Shown: positions 1 to 8,087 of the stretch, piece by piece
Numbering within the stretch: the stretch's first letter is position 1
Layout: each line of letters starts with the position of its first letter
Assembly (NCBI GenBank): GCA_964245755.1
Contig: CAXTNV010000056.1
Location: forward strand, 1-21,224
Length of the DNA: 21,224 nucleotides
Reading direction: 5' to 3'
DNA from: Lichenicoccus sp964245755
GTDB lineage: Bacteria; Pseudomonadota; Alphaproteobacteria; Acetobacterales; Acetobacteraceae
Position numbers and translations under genes: made by a program
The notes under the pieces: model-generated
What the model was told of the DNA's origin: nothing
Seen by the model: only the letters and a program-made list of their open reading frames with translations
Databases searched by the model: none

Positions 1-61
1 ACCGACCTTCGAGCAGCGCCAGCGCAAAACCTACGTCAGTCTGTGCAACAACGCTCGTCAT
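1..61 (-). CDS. N-terminal start of an unidentified gene, truncated by the window edge
   Basis: An ATG at 61 on the minus strand opens a frame reading MTSVVAQTDVGFALALLEGR and continuing off the left edge. It begins 101 bases beyond the stop of the upstream M20 hydrolase on the same strand, so it could be the next gene of that catabolic operon. A GTG three codons upstream (position 70) is an alternative start. A weak GAGAA purine stretch lies before the ATG. Twenty residues are too few to assign a family. The call rests on position, strand and open frame only. Confidence 0.35.
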   Translation of the reverse strand, partial: MTSVVAQTDVGFALALLEGR

Positions 62-162
62 CGTTCTCACGTCGTAGTGTCCACCGGTGTCGGGGTCATC
101 CGCATTTCCGGCTATTTACCCGGCTAGGTCGTCCAAGGCGATGGTGCGCATTCGCGCATCTT

Positions 163-1419
163 TCAGAGAACATCAGCTTGATCAAGTGCGAGAAGAGCGC
201 GGGTGAGAACAGAAGTTCCGTCGGCGAGAGCGTGGGAAGAAGCATACTCCAGCGGGTGGTGGCTGATGCCGTCGCGACACGGCACGAAGATCATTCCGGT
301 CGGACAGATCGGAGCGACAAACTGAGCATCATGGAAAGCGCCCGACGGCATGCGTCGTAGGGAGAAATCGCCCGAGACCGCAGCGTTAGCGACGGCCTCG
401 ATGACCGCCGGATCGAACTCGATCGGAGGAGCATTGAAAACTTCCCCGATTGTGGCGGTAGTGGTGCGAAGGGCAGCACGGATCGTCGGCGCGATCGCAT
501 CACCGCGTTCCATCAGGATCTTTTGGTCGGGATGGCGCAGATCGATGGTGAAGAACACGCGGCCGGCAACAGAGTTCGAGGTATTGGGCCATGTCTCGAA
601 TCGGCCTACGGTGAACCGAAGCACGTCGTCTGGATCGTGGGTAAGGCTGTTCAACGCGTCGATGGCCCGAAGTGCGTCCTGAAGGGCATCGCGGCGGCCG
701 AGAAGGGGAGCGGTGCCGGCATGTGCGCTCGCGCCTTCCAGCGTAACCTGGAACCAGCGGCTGCCCTGGATGCCGGTGACGGCGCCGATGCGGGTTCCGG
801 TAGTTTCCAACGTCGGACCCTGCTCGATATGGGCTTCGACATAGGCGTGCGGAATGCTACCCAGCGAACGCCTGGGAAGATCAGACTCCAAGCGGAGATG
901 CTGCGCGAGCGCTTCTCCGAAGGAAATGCCGTCACGATCACGAACGGACGCGAACTCCTCGATCCGGGTGTGGCCGGACCACGCCATGCTGCCCATGCAG
1001 CCCGGCGCGAAGCGACCGCCTTCCTCGTTGGTCCAGGCAACGACCTCGACCGGATGCCGGGTCCGGATATTGAGGTCGTCCAGGACGGCGAGCAGCTCGA
1101 GGCCTGCTAACACGCCCCAGATACCGTCGAAGCGGCCGCCATTGGGCTGGGTGTCCATATGGCTGCCGGTCAGCAGTGCCGCAGCGGCCGGATCCTGACC
1201 CTCGCGTCGAAGCCAGAGGTTTGCGGCGGCATCGACACTGACTGAGGCGCCCGCGGCCCCTGCCCAGTCGACGAGGAGCCGACGAGCAGTCCGATCGAGA
1301 TCGGTGAGGCAGGCACGATCTACTCCGGTGTCACCGCTCGCACCTACACGCGACATGGCGATCAGGCGGTTCCATTGGCGGCCTTCATCGATCGCCGCAG
1401 CGACTGTGTCGGGAGTCAT
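163..1419 (-). CDS. M20-family Zn-dependent hydrolase (N-carbamoyl-L-amino-acid hydrolase / beta-ureidopropionase / allantoate amidohydrolase type)
   Basis: This 418-residue protein should remove the carbamoyl group from an N-carbamoyl amino acid or ureido acid, releasing CO2 and ammonia in the cytoplasm. All metal-site motifs of the family are visible: GSHMDT with His87, GGRFDG with Asp98, TNEEGGRF with Glu132/Glu133, AHIEQGP with His197 and GISHHPLE with His387. This spacing closely matches characterised L-carbamoylases. The length is normal and the protein looks intact. The ATG at 1419 lies 8 bases after the hydantoinase stop, and a TAAGG sequence overlapping that stop serves as ribosome binding site, so the two genes are one transcription unit. 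Hydantoinase plus carbamoylase is the classical hydantoin-utilisation pair. Allantoate amidohydrolase is the main alternative, because sequence motifs do not separate the subfamilies reliably. Confidence 0.9.
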   Translation of the reverse strand: MTPDTVAAAIDEGRQWNRLIAMSRVGASGDTGVDRACLTDLDRTARRLLVDWAGAAGASVSVDAAANLWLRREGQDPAAAALLTGSHMDTQPNGGRFDGIWGVLAGLELLAVLDDLNIRTRHPVEVVAWTNEEGGRFAPGCMGSMAWSGHTRIEEFASVRDRDGISFGEALAQHLRLESDLPRRSLGSIPHAYVEAHIEQGPTLETTGTRIGAVTGIQGSRWFQVTLEGASAHAGTAPLLGRRDALQDALRAIDALNSLTHDPDDVLRFTVGRFETWPNTSNSVAGRVFFTIDLRHPDQKILMERGDAIAPTIRAALRTTTATIGEVFNAPPIEFDPAVIEAVANAAVSGDFSLRRMPSGAFHDAQFVAPICPTGMIFVPCRDGISHHPLEYASSHALADGTSVLTRALLALDQADVL

Positions 1420-1427
1420 GTCGTGCC

Positions 1428-2849
1428 TTAAAGCTGCATGCGCGGGCGGGCGTACTCGGACAACGAGCGAGCGAGGAATTCACCGTGTCCGGGCGCGCCG
1501 CGGAGCACGCCGTCATCGATGACGATCATACCGCGTACGATCGTGGTGACTGGCCAGCCGGTGACCTCGAAGCCCTCGTAAGGCGTATAGTCGGCGCCGT
1601 GGTGAAGGAGGGATTGACTGATCGTGGTGCGGCGTTCGGGATCCCAGAGAACGAGGTCGGCGTCCGAGCCAACCGCTATGGTGCCCTTGCGCGGATAGAG
1701 GCCGTAGAGCCTGGCATGATTCGTGGCGGTGAGAGCGACGAATTGCCGCAGCGTGAGACGGCCTTTAGCGACACCCTCGGAGAAGAGGATGGGAAGGCGC
1801 GTCTCGACGCCTGGAATGCCGTTGGGGATCCAGCGAAAGGAAGACTGTGCCCTGGGATGGAGCTTCCCGGTCGATTCACGGAAGCGGAAGGGACAATGGT
1901 CGGACGAGAAGATTTGAAAGACGCCTGTCTGGAGACCCTCCCAGCAGGCAATCTGGCTCGCGTGATCGCGCGGCGGCGGCGAGCAGACGTAGCGTGCACC
2001 CTCGAGATCGGGGCCATCCAGGTCGGCCGCGGTCAGAACCAGATATTGCGGACAGGTCTCACCGTAGATTTGGAGGCCCCGCGACTGTGCCCACCGGATC
2101 TGCTCCATGCTGTCGCGACCGGAAACGTGGACGATCATGATCGGGACGTCCACCAGCTCAGCCAGAGAGATCGCACGGTGCGTCGCCTCACGCTCGACGA
2201 TGATCGGGCGGGAGGTGGCGTGATACGCAGGGGCGACCCGGCCCGAGCGCTCGAGCTGCTCGGTGAGGAACTCAATCGCGTCGAAGTTCTCCGCATGCAC
2301 CATCACCAGCGCGCCGTGCTCGCGGGCGACGGAGAACACGTCGAGGATCTCGCGGTCACTCAGGCGCAGGCTCGCGTAGGTCATGAAGACCTTGAGCGAG
2401 GTATAACCGTCCGCGATCAGCGCCGGAAGATCCTGCCCGAGACACTGCGCCGTTGGGTCGGTCAAAATGAGGTGGAAGCCGTAATCGACATAGCAGCGAC
2501 CCGCAGCCTCCTGATGATACGCATGCACGGCATCACGCAGCCCTTGACCGCGTTGCTGGAGCGCGAACGGAATCACGGTCGTGTTACCGCCATAGGCAGC
2601 CGAGAGCGTGCCGGAGACGAAGTCGTCGGCCTGTACCGTTTCCGGGCCGCTCGGCTGAGCAATGTGCACGTGACTGTCGATACCACCCGGGAGGACGAGG
2701 AGGCCCGAAGCGTCGATCTCGCGCGCGGCGCGCGGCAGGGAAGGAGAGAGGCAGGCAATTCGGCCTTCCCGTATGCCGACGTCGCAGGAGACGACGTCGG
2801 ACGCGGTGACGACGGTTCCGCCGCGCACTACGAGATCGAGATCGGCCAT
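1428..2849 (-). CDS. hydA: Dihydropyrimidinase / D-hydantoinase (cyclic amidohydrolase)
   Basis: This 473-residue cytoplasmic enzyme should hydrolyse the ring of a cyclic ureide (5,6-dihydropyrimidine, 5-substituted hydantoin or allantoin-like) to an N-carbamoyl acid. The complete binuclear metal site of the family is present: GGIDSHVH with His60 and His62, SLKVFMTY with the carboxylated Lys153, MVHAEN with His185, IVHVSG with His241 and SSDHCPF with Asp317. Other dihydropyrimidinase hallmarks are ETCPQYL (residues 264-270), SPPPRD and the IPNGIPGVETR substrate-loop region. The start at 2849 has a GGAG five bases upstream. The gene follows the TonB-dependent receptor by 58 bases and precedes the M20 hydrolase by 8 bases, matching substrate import, ring opening and decarbamoylation. 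The motifs favour dihydropyrimidinase/hydantoinase over AllB-type allantoinase, but specificity is not certain. Confidence 0.92.
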   Translation of the reverse strand: MADLDLVVRGGTVVTASDVVSCDVGIREGRIACLSPSLPRAAREIDASGLLVLPGGIDSHVHIAQPSGPETVQADDFVSGTLSAAYGGNTTVIPFALQQRGQGLRDAVHAYHQEAAGRCYVDYGFHLILTDPTAQCLGQDLPALIADGYTSLKVFMTYASLRLSDREILDVFSVAREHGALVMVHAENFDAIEFLTEQLERSGRVAPAYHATSRPIIVEREATHRAISLAELVDVPIMIVHVSGRDSMEQIRWAQSRGLQIYGETCPQYLVLTAADLDGPDLEGARYVCSPPPRDHASQIACWEGLQTGVFQIFSSDHCPFRFRESTGKLHPRAQSSFRWIPNGIPGVETRLPILFSEGVAKGRLTLRQFVALTATNHARLYGLYPRKGTIAVGSDADLVLWDPERRTTISQSLLHHGADYTPYEGFEVTGWPVTTIVRGMIVIDDGVLRGAPGHGEFLARSLSEYARPRMQL

Positions 2850-2907
2850 TGCAGCTCCACACGTGATCTAGTCGGGAAGAAAGCGGTATCGGCACAGGCC
2901 GCAAGCG

Positions 2908-5340
2908 CTAGAACGTCTTCGTGAGGTTGCAGCCGATGGTTGCCGGGCGAAGCGTGTAGGCCTGGACGACGGAGTTGATCACTGGCCGCTGGATGATGAT
3001 CTTGTTGTCGAGCAGGTTCTTCGCGTAGATCGAGATCGTCCACCCGTTCCGGGCCTGTGCGCCGATGCTCGCGTTCAGGATGCTGTATCCCGGGTCTTGG
3101 AAGTTCGGGTCGGTGCGCTGGAAGCTGCCGTTCGAGGGACCGGTCCAGTCATAGTCGGCGTGCAGGAACCCCCGAAGATGGTCGGTCAGCGGCACGCGGT
3201 AGTCGATGATGGCCGCCGCCGTCCAGGTGGGCACGAAGAGCACGTCCTCGCCGACGGTGGCCGTCTGCGCGTTGATCGTGCTGGTGATGAAGGCGTGCTC
3301 AGCCCCTGCGTTCAGACCGATCGTGAGGCCGTTGATCAAGGGCGGTCGGTAGCGCGCCTCGATCTCGCCGCCATAGGCCTCTGCGTTGCCGACATTGTAG
3401 TTGAAGGCGCCGCCGCAGATCGGGATGGTGATCGTCTCCTGGATCCGCGACCAGTCTATGTAGTAGCCCGCGACGTTGAGTGATAGCGTACGATCGAACA
3501 ACAGGGACTTGCTGCCCGCCTCGTAGCTCCACAGTTGATCGGAGCCATACGTGCTCGGCGCGTTGCTGAACCCGAGCTGGTTCAGGCCAGCGACGCAGGA
3601 GATGTTGGTATTGGGAGTTGTCGCACCGCCGAGGCGGAAGCCTTTGGCGATGGTCGCGTACAGCGTCGACGAGGGCGTCACGTCGAAGGTCGCCGAAAAC
3701 TTGGGCGTCGGCGCAGTGAATTCCGCGGACTGCCGATAGGGCGAGCCCATCGTACCGGCCCCGCCAAGGTCGAAGAACCCGCCGCCTGTCTCGGTGAAGG
3801 TCTCGCGCGCCGCGACGTAGCGATCGCCCGCGCTGAGGTGCAGTCGCTTCGTTACATCCCAGTCGGCCTGCCCGAAGCCGGCATATTGTGTGATGTCGTT
3901 GTGATCGTATACCGTCCAGACGAGGTCGTTCGGGAACTCGTTCGCCACCCCCGGCACGCCGAGCACGGACTGGTTGATGTCAAACCCGTAGATCTGCTGG
4001 AAGTCGCCGCTGAAGCCGGGTGCGGTTTCGTAGTCGAGATGCGACCATTTCTGGTCCGAGTAGAAGAAGCCGATCAGCCAGCGGAAACTCTGGTTCTGCC
4101 TCGATGCGAGCCGCACTTCCTGCGTCCAAGTCTTGAATCGATCAGTGAAAAGCACGGGAGACGGGACGTTGCCTAGGATCGTGTTGTTCTGCTGCTGCTT
4201 TGCGGGATAGGCGGGGTCGAGGAAGAAGTCGGCGATCGCAGTGCTGTTGAAGAAGGTCCCGTCCGCGTAGCGGTCGATGTCGCGGGTGTAGTAGCTGGTA
4301 ACCGACGTGATGTCGGCGGGACCGAGCTGCTGCCGGATCGTGACGCTCGGAATGGAGATCTTGTCGCTGATGGTTTCGCGGACCTGCTTGTCCTGGTTGT
4401 AGAGGCCAAGATCCTCGAAGAAGTTCGGTGAGTCTCCGAGGAACAGGTTCTGGTAGTAGAAGGAGGGGGTGATGGTCAGGTACGGCGTCGGCAGCCACTT
4501 GACCGTGACGTGGACGTCACCGATCCGGTTGTAGTTCGTTCCGCTCTTGAGGTCTTGTCCGGAAAGCGACTTGCTGTCGATGTAGCCGCTGTCGTCAAGG
4601 AATTCGCCGGCGATGCGGATTCCCAGCTGATCGGTCACGAGCGGCAGGTTCAGGACGAACTGCTGGTCGGTGTTGATCCCGCCGTGAACTGTCCCGGACA
4701 GGTCCGATGACGCCGAACCGGCCACGTTGCGTAGATCGGGCTGGTTCGACAGGAAGCGGATGGTCCCACCCTCCGAACTTGCGCCGTAGAGCGTGCCCTG
4801 CGGTCCCCGCAACACCTCAACCCGGTCGAGATCAAGGAAACGCGGCTGTGCCACCCCCTCATAGCCGTTCTGGGTAATGATCGGCACGTCGTCGAGGTAG
4901 ACCCCGACGGTCGGGTTGCCAACGGTGGAGCTGATGCCTCGGATCGAGATGTTGTCCTGGCCGGGGCCGTTATGTGCCGCGAACGACACCCCCGGCAGCA
5001 CCCGGGTTATGTCCTCGTAGTCGTCGATATGGTGCGTCGCCAGCTCCTCGCCGCTGATCACGCCGATGCTGGTGGGGATTTTCCTCGCGTTCTCGCGACG
5101 CCTGTTGGCGGTGACGACAACGTCTTGGATCTGCTGTGGCTGCTCGTTCAGGCGGCCCGACTTGGCGGAGGTCGGACTTGGCGGCTTGTGCGTGGCGAGA
5201 TCGGGCGCGCCGGCGATGGCATCGCCGACACCGGTTCGGGCGGATGAGGAACTCTGCGCGAGGGCGTGGCCGCCGCCCAGCAGCACGGTGCCGAAGAGGA
5301 TGCCGAAGCCCGTCCTCAACACGCCTCGCTGATTTGCCAT
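2908..5340 (-). CDS. TonB-dependent outer-membrane receptor
   Basis: This 810-residue receptor imports a ligand across the outer membrane using TonB energy. An N-terminal signal peptide runs from MANQRG through the hydrophobic GILFGTVLLGGG to an ALA-Q cleavage site near residue 28. A TonB box-like stretch QIQDVVVTANRR lies at about residues 70-81. The plug domain follows, with ISIRGISS, GVYLDDVPI and the RVEVLRGPQGTLYG signature, then a long beta-barrel ending in Phe as outer-membrane proteins do. I chose the ATG at 5340 over an upstream in-frame TTG at 5379 because the signal peptide begins there. No strong Shine-Dalgarno sequence is visible. The receptor heads the operon with hydantoinase and carbamoylase, so its ligand is inferred to be a ureide or a conjugate of one. 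Siderophore uptake is less likely in this context but not excluded. Confidence 0.92.
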   Translation of the reverse strand: MANQRGVLRTGFGILFGTVLLGGGHALAQSSSSARTGVGDAIAGAPDLATHKPPSPTSAKSGRLNEQPQQIQDVVVTANRRRENARKIPTSIGVISGEELATHHIDDYEDITRVLPGVSFAAHNGPGQDNISIRGISSTVGNPTVGVYLDDVPIITQNGYEGVAQPRFLDLDRVEVLRGPQGTLYGASSEGGTIRFLSNQPDLRNVAGSASSDLSGTVHGGINTDQQFVLNLPLVTDQLGIRIAGEFLDDSGYIDSKSLSGQDLKSGTNYNRIGDVHVTVKWLPTPYLTITPSFYYQNLFLGDSPNFFEDLGLYNQDKQVRETISDKISIPSVTIRQQLGPADITSVTSYYTRDIDRYADGTFFNSTAIADFFLDPAYPAKQQQNNTILGNVPSPVLFTDRFKTWTQEVRLASRQNQSFRWLIGFFYSDQKWSHLDYETAPGFSGDFQQIYGFDINQSVLGVPGVANEFPNDLVWTVYDHNDITQYAGFGQADWDVTKRLHLSAGDRYVAARETFTETGGGFFDLGGAGTMGSPYRQSAEFTAPTPKFSATFDVTPSSTLYATIAKGFRLGGATTPNTNISCVAGLNQLGFSNAPSTYGSDQLWSYEAGSKSLLFDRTLSLNVAGYYIDWSRIQETITIPICGGAFNYNVGNAEAYGGEIEARYRPPLINGLTIGLNAGAEHAFITSTINAQTATVGEDVLFVPTWTAAAIIDYRVPLTDHLRGFLHADYDWTGPSNGSFQRTDPNFQDPGYSILNASIGAQARNGWTISIYAKNLLDNKIIIQRPVINSVVQAYTLRPATIGCNLTKTF

Positions 5341-5676
5341 TAGGATCAGACCCCGGTTCCTGGGCGTGCGGCCCAACAAGCGATGACAGCATCCCGAGTA
5401 GAGCTACCTTGCTGTTCAAAAACAATAGAAAGGTTTCGAAAGAAAGATCAGCGCGCGCCTCAACAGTAGGCGTATGCCCCCACGATGGCCTTTAGTTTGA
5501 TCATTTACCGGGAGCAGCGGCGATAACTCGGCGCGATCTGCATGTGTCTTAGGCATAAAATAACGAGCTACCGTGCTGCCAGAGTTGCCGCCATACTTTA
5601 ATGCCTTCCGGAAGCTTTCCTTAGTCGCTTAAAACGCTTGTCTGCTTTCGGTCGGCCGCGCTTGTGAAGGTCGTCG
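5341..5676. promoter_or_regulatory. Intergenic region; presumed promoter of the TonB receptor-hydantoinase operon
   Basis: These 336 bases hold no convincing gene. They are clearly more AT-rich than their surroundings and separate two minus-strand operons, so they should contain the receptor promoter and possibly the end of the upstream transcript. Two short palindromes are visible: TTTCGAAA at 5434-5441 and CTTCCGGAAG at 5605-5614. An adjacent GGAA-GCT-TTCC dyad lies at 5610-5620. None is followed by a T-run in the correct orientation, so I do not call a terminator. No confident -35/-10 pair can be assigned by eye. Confidence 0.45.
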
Positions 5677-6567
5677 TCAGGATGCGCGGTTTGGATCTGC
5701 GTAGATGTGCTCGGCGATCTCGCCAGGCTGCGTCAGCCACACCGCGTCGCGCTTCGATGCGAGGTGGCGCAGCGCCGCGCTGATACGCCTCAGCCGGAAC
5801 GGCTGCCCGGCGATGAAGCTGTGCAGTATCACGCTCATGACCAGCGGCTGGCTCTCGGATTGGGCGCTCATCTCGTCGAATTGGTCGACGATCATGTCGG
5901 CGAAGGTGGCGGCGCTGGCCGACCGGCCGATGATGGTCGAGCTGTCGTTGATCTCCTGCGAGTACGGGATCGACAGCAGGCGGCCGTTGCGCAGGCGAAG
6001 CCAGACCGGCTGGTCGTCCATGCACCAGTCGAGCACGTAGCGGTAGCCGGCCGCTCGCAGCGTCTCGGGCGTCGTCGGTGTCTCGGCGATCCAGGGACCG
6101 GCCCAACCCGCGGGAGCGCGTCCCTCCTCGCGGCGGATCGCCTCCGTGACCGATGCGACGTAGGCCGCTTCCTCGGTCTCGGTCATGCCCGCGAGCGTGT
6201 CGGAGTTGGAGTGGCCGTGTGCAACGATCTCGCAGCCTCGCGACCGGAACGACGCGACCAGCGCCGGCGCCTCGTCGTACACCGCCGTGTTGAGCAGGAT
6301 CGTGCCGGGCAGCCCCGCGCCGGCGAGCATGTCCAGTACCCGCCACGCCCCGATCCGGTTGCCGTAGTCGCGCCACGACGCGTTCAGCACGTCGTGCGCG
6401 ATGCCGGTGCTCACCAGGTTCTCCGTCAGCCCCGTCCCAAAGTCATAGGCCTCGACGCCGAGTGCGACGTAGATCGCGAGGCGTTTGCCCTCCGGCCAAG
6501 TGTAGTCCGGTCGGGCCGTGATCGGTGTCGCCTCGTAGCGGCTATGGGAGATCAGGCGCCGGCTCAT
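5677..6567 (-). CDS. Polysaccharide-deacetylase-fold hydrolase, PuuE-allantoinase-like
   Basis: This 296-residue protein belongs to the NodB/CE4 fold group, in the cytoplasmic branch that includes the metal-independent allantoinase PuuE. Visible hallmarks are the IYVALGVEAYDFG strand near residue 32, the GCEIVAHGHSN motif around residues 111-121, the GWAGPW strand near 154 and LHSFIAGQPFRLR near 249. The classical Asp-Asp motif of true polysaccharide deacetylases is absent and the His-x-x-x-His site is not typical. There is no signal peptide. The start at 6567 gives an ATGA overlap with the amidohydrolase stop, so the gene is translationally coupled and closes the nine-gene operon. Neighbouring racemase and amidohydrolase genes favour amide or ureide hydrolysis. 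N-deacetylation of a small amino sugar is an alternative, given the SIS and PfkB genes across the divergent region. Confidence 0.85.
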   Translation of the reverse strand: MSRRLISHSRYEATPITARPDYTWPEGKRLAIYVALGVEAYDFGTGLTENLVSTGIAHDVLNASWRDYGNRIGAWRVLDMLAGAGLPGTILLNTAVYDEAPALVASFRSRGCEIVAHGHSNSDTLAGMTETEEAAYVASVTEAIRREEGRAPAGWAGPWIAETPTTPETLRAAGYRYVLDWCMDDQPVWLRLRNGRLLSIPYSQEINDSSTIIGRSASAATFADMIVDQFDEMSAQSESQPLVMSVILHSFIAGQPFRLRRISAALRHLASKRDAVWLTQPGEIAEHIYADPNRAS

Positions 6568-8087
6568 CGCTTCGCTCCGTCCGCGTGCGGGAGGGTGCGG
6601 ACCATGCCGACGGACGTTGCCGCGGCACGCAGGTGCATCTCCCGGTAGTACGGCATCCAGGGTTCGGCCGCCGCCCGTGTCCGTCCGGCGCCGTTCATCT
6701 CGCGAGCCATGTCGCGCGCAGCCTTTCGCAGGGCCGGCTCGTCGAACCGCAGGCAGGCGCCGTCCCGCACCACGATCTCTCCTGCGACCATCACCAGCCG
6801 CACCGACGAGCCATCCTCGCAGTAGACCAGCTGCCGGTCGACGTCGTTCAGCGGCGTGAAGGTCAGCGTGTCCAGGTCGAGCAGGATGAGATCCGCCTCC
6901 AGTCCGGGCCGGATGGCACCGATCCGGTCCTGTGCACGCATGGCGGCGGCGCCGCCCGTCACCAGGCAGTCGAGCACCTCCGCGGCGCGGGGCCAGCGTG
7001 CGTAGTCGGGATCGGTGATGTTGTGCAGCAGCCCCACCATCTTCGCCACCTGCCACAGGTTGATCGCGTCGTCGGCGATCGCCTCGTCGCTGCCGAGGCA
7101 GATCGGGATGCCGCGGTCACGCAGGCGGCGGAACGGCATGATGCCGCTGCCGAGCCGGAGGTTGCAGATCGGGTTGTGCGCCACGACGGCGCCGGCGCCG
7201 GCGATCAGGTCGAGGTCGGCATCATCCACCCAGATCGCGTGGATGACGTTGCTGCGCGAGCTGAGCGCGCCACGTTCCGCCAGCTCGGCCACCAGGGAAC
7301 GGCCGCGTATCTGTCCGAGCACCCGCTGCGTCCGGGTTTCCAGCAGGTGCACGAAGAACGGCAAGTCGTGCCGCGACGACATCGACTCGAGCGCCTCGAG
7401 ATAACGGTCCGAGACCCGCTGCGGCGCCGAGCAGGAGATCGCGGCCTGCAGTCTGCCATCGCAGGCACCGTGCCAGCGCCCGAGCAGGTGCTCATACTGC
7501 GCGAGCAGGGCGTCGGCATCCGCCTCGGGCGCGGCCTCCAGCGCCGGACGCAGCGCCTCCGGCACGATCTCCCCCAGGAACGGCAGCTTGCCGATCTCCG
7601 GCAGGTCCGACTGATCAAGCGCCACGCGCGCACGGATGCCGCTGTCGCGATAGGCGCCGAGGATGGCATCAACGATCGCCGTGGTCGGCGCCGGCACCAG
7701 GAACGCGTCGTCCTGCACCGACGTGACGCCGCGTCGGAGCATCTCGGCCGCACCCAGCAGCGTTCGCGCGTAGGCAAAATCCGGGCTCGGCTGAAGCTCG
7801 GACAGGTTGGGGCTCTCGTGCAGCATGAACAGCTCGAGCGGCAGACCGTCCAGCGTCCCCTTGAGGTGGTTGACCGAGGAATGGAAGTGGCCGTTCACCA
7901 GCCCCGGCATCAGCAGGTGATCACGCGCCTCGATGACGACGGCACCGGGCGGCGGCTCGATGTGCCCTGCCGCCGCCACCGTGTCGATGAAGCGTCCGCG
8001 CACCAGCACGTCCCCCGCCTCGATGCACGGGCGGGCAGGGTCGAACGAGCGCAGCGTCGCCGCTCGGAAGAGGACCGGCCCGTCCAT
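6564..8087 (-). CDS. Amidohydrolase-family protein of the TRZ/ATZ - guanine/cytosine deaminase type
   Basis: This 507-residue metal-dependent hydrolase probably deaminates or opens a nitrogen heterocycle in the cytoplasm. The family metal and catalytic residues are in place: PGLVNGHFHS with His67 and His69, FVHLLET with His247, VIHAIWVDD with His283, AHNPICNLRLGSG at 303-315 and GSDEAIADD with Asp334. The length is near the family's upper range. The ATG at 8087 overlaps the racemase stop as TGATG. The frame stays open about 100 codons further upstream, but that stretch is Arg/Gly-rich low-complexity translation antisense to good coding sequence, so the longer start is rejected. The substrate could be an aminated purine, pyrimidine or triazine-like ring; hydantoin-like substrates are also possible. 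It is coupled on both sides within the ABC-transporter operon. Confidence 0.88.
   Translation of the reverse strand: MDGPVLFRAATLRSFDPARPCIEAGDVLVRGRFIDTVAAAGHIEPPPGAVVIEARDHLLMPGLVNGHFHSSVNHLKGTLDGLPLELFMLHESPNLSELQPSPDFAYARTLLGAAEMLRRGVTSVQDDAFLVPAPTTAIVDAILGAYRDSGIRARVALDQSDLPEIGKLPFLGEIVPEALRPALEAAPEADADALLAQYEHLLGRWHGACDGRLQAAISCSAPQRVSDRYLEALESMSSRHDLPFFVHLLETRTQRVLGQIRGRSLVAELAERGALSSRSNVIHAIWVDDADLDLIAGAGAVVAHNPICNLRLGSGIMPFRRLRDRGIPICLGSDEAIADDAINLWQVAKMVGLLHNITDPDYARWPRAAEVLDCLVTGGAAAMRAQDRIGAIRPGLEADLILLDLDTLTFTPLNDVDRQLVYCEDGSSVRLVMVAGEIVVRDGACLRFDEPALRKAARDMAREMNGAGRTRAAAEPWMPYYREMHLRAAATSVGMVRTLPHADGAKR

Noticed and set aside
1485..2924. Long plus-strand open frame antisense to the hydantoinase
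   Set aside because: The minus strand encodes all hydantoinase metal ligands in order. The plus frame is a GC-rich shadow with no family features.
5341..5379. TTG start for the TonB receptor adding 13 residues
   Set aside because: It places charged residues before the signal peptide and has no ribosome binding site. ATG at 5340 starts a normal leader.
5603..5622. Possible rho-independent terminator after the PuuE-like gene
   Set aside because: The CTTCCGGAAG palindrome has no loop and no T-run follows on the minus strand.
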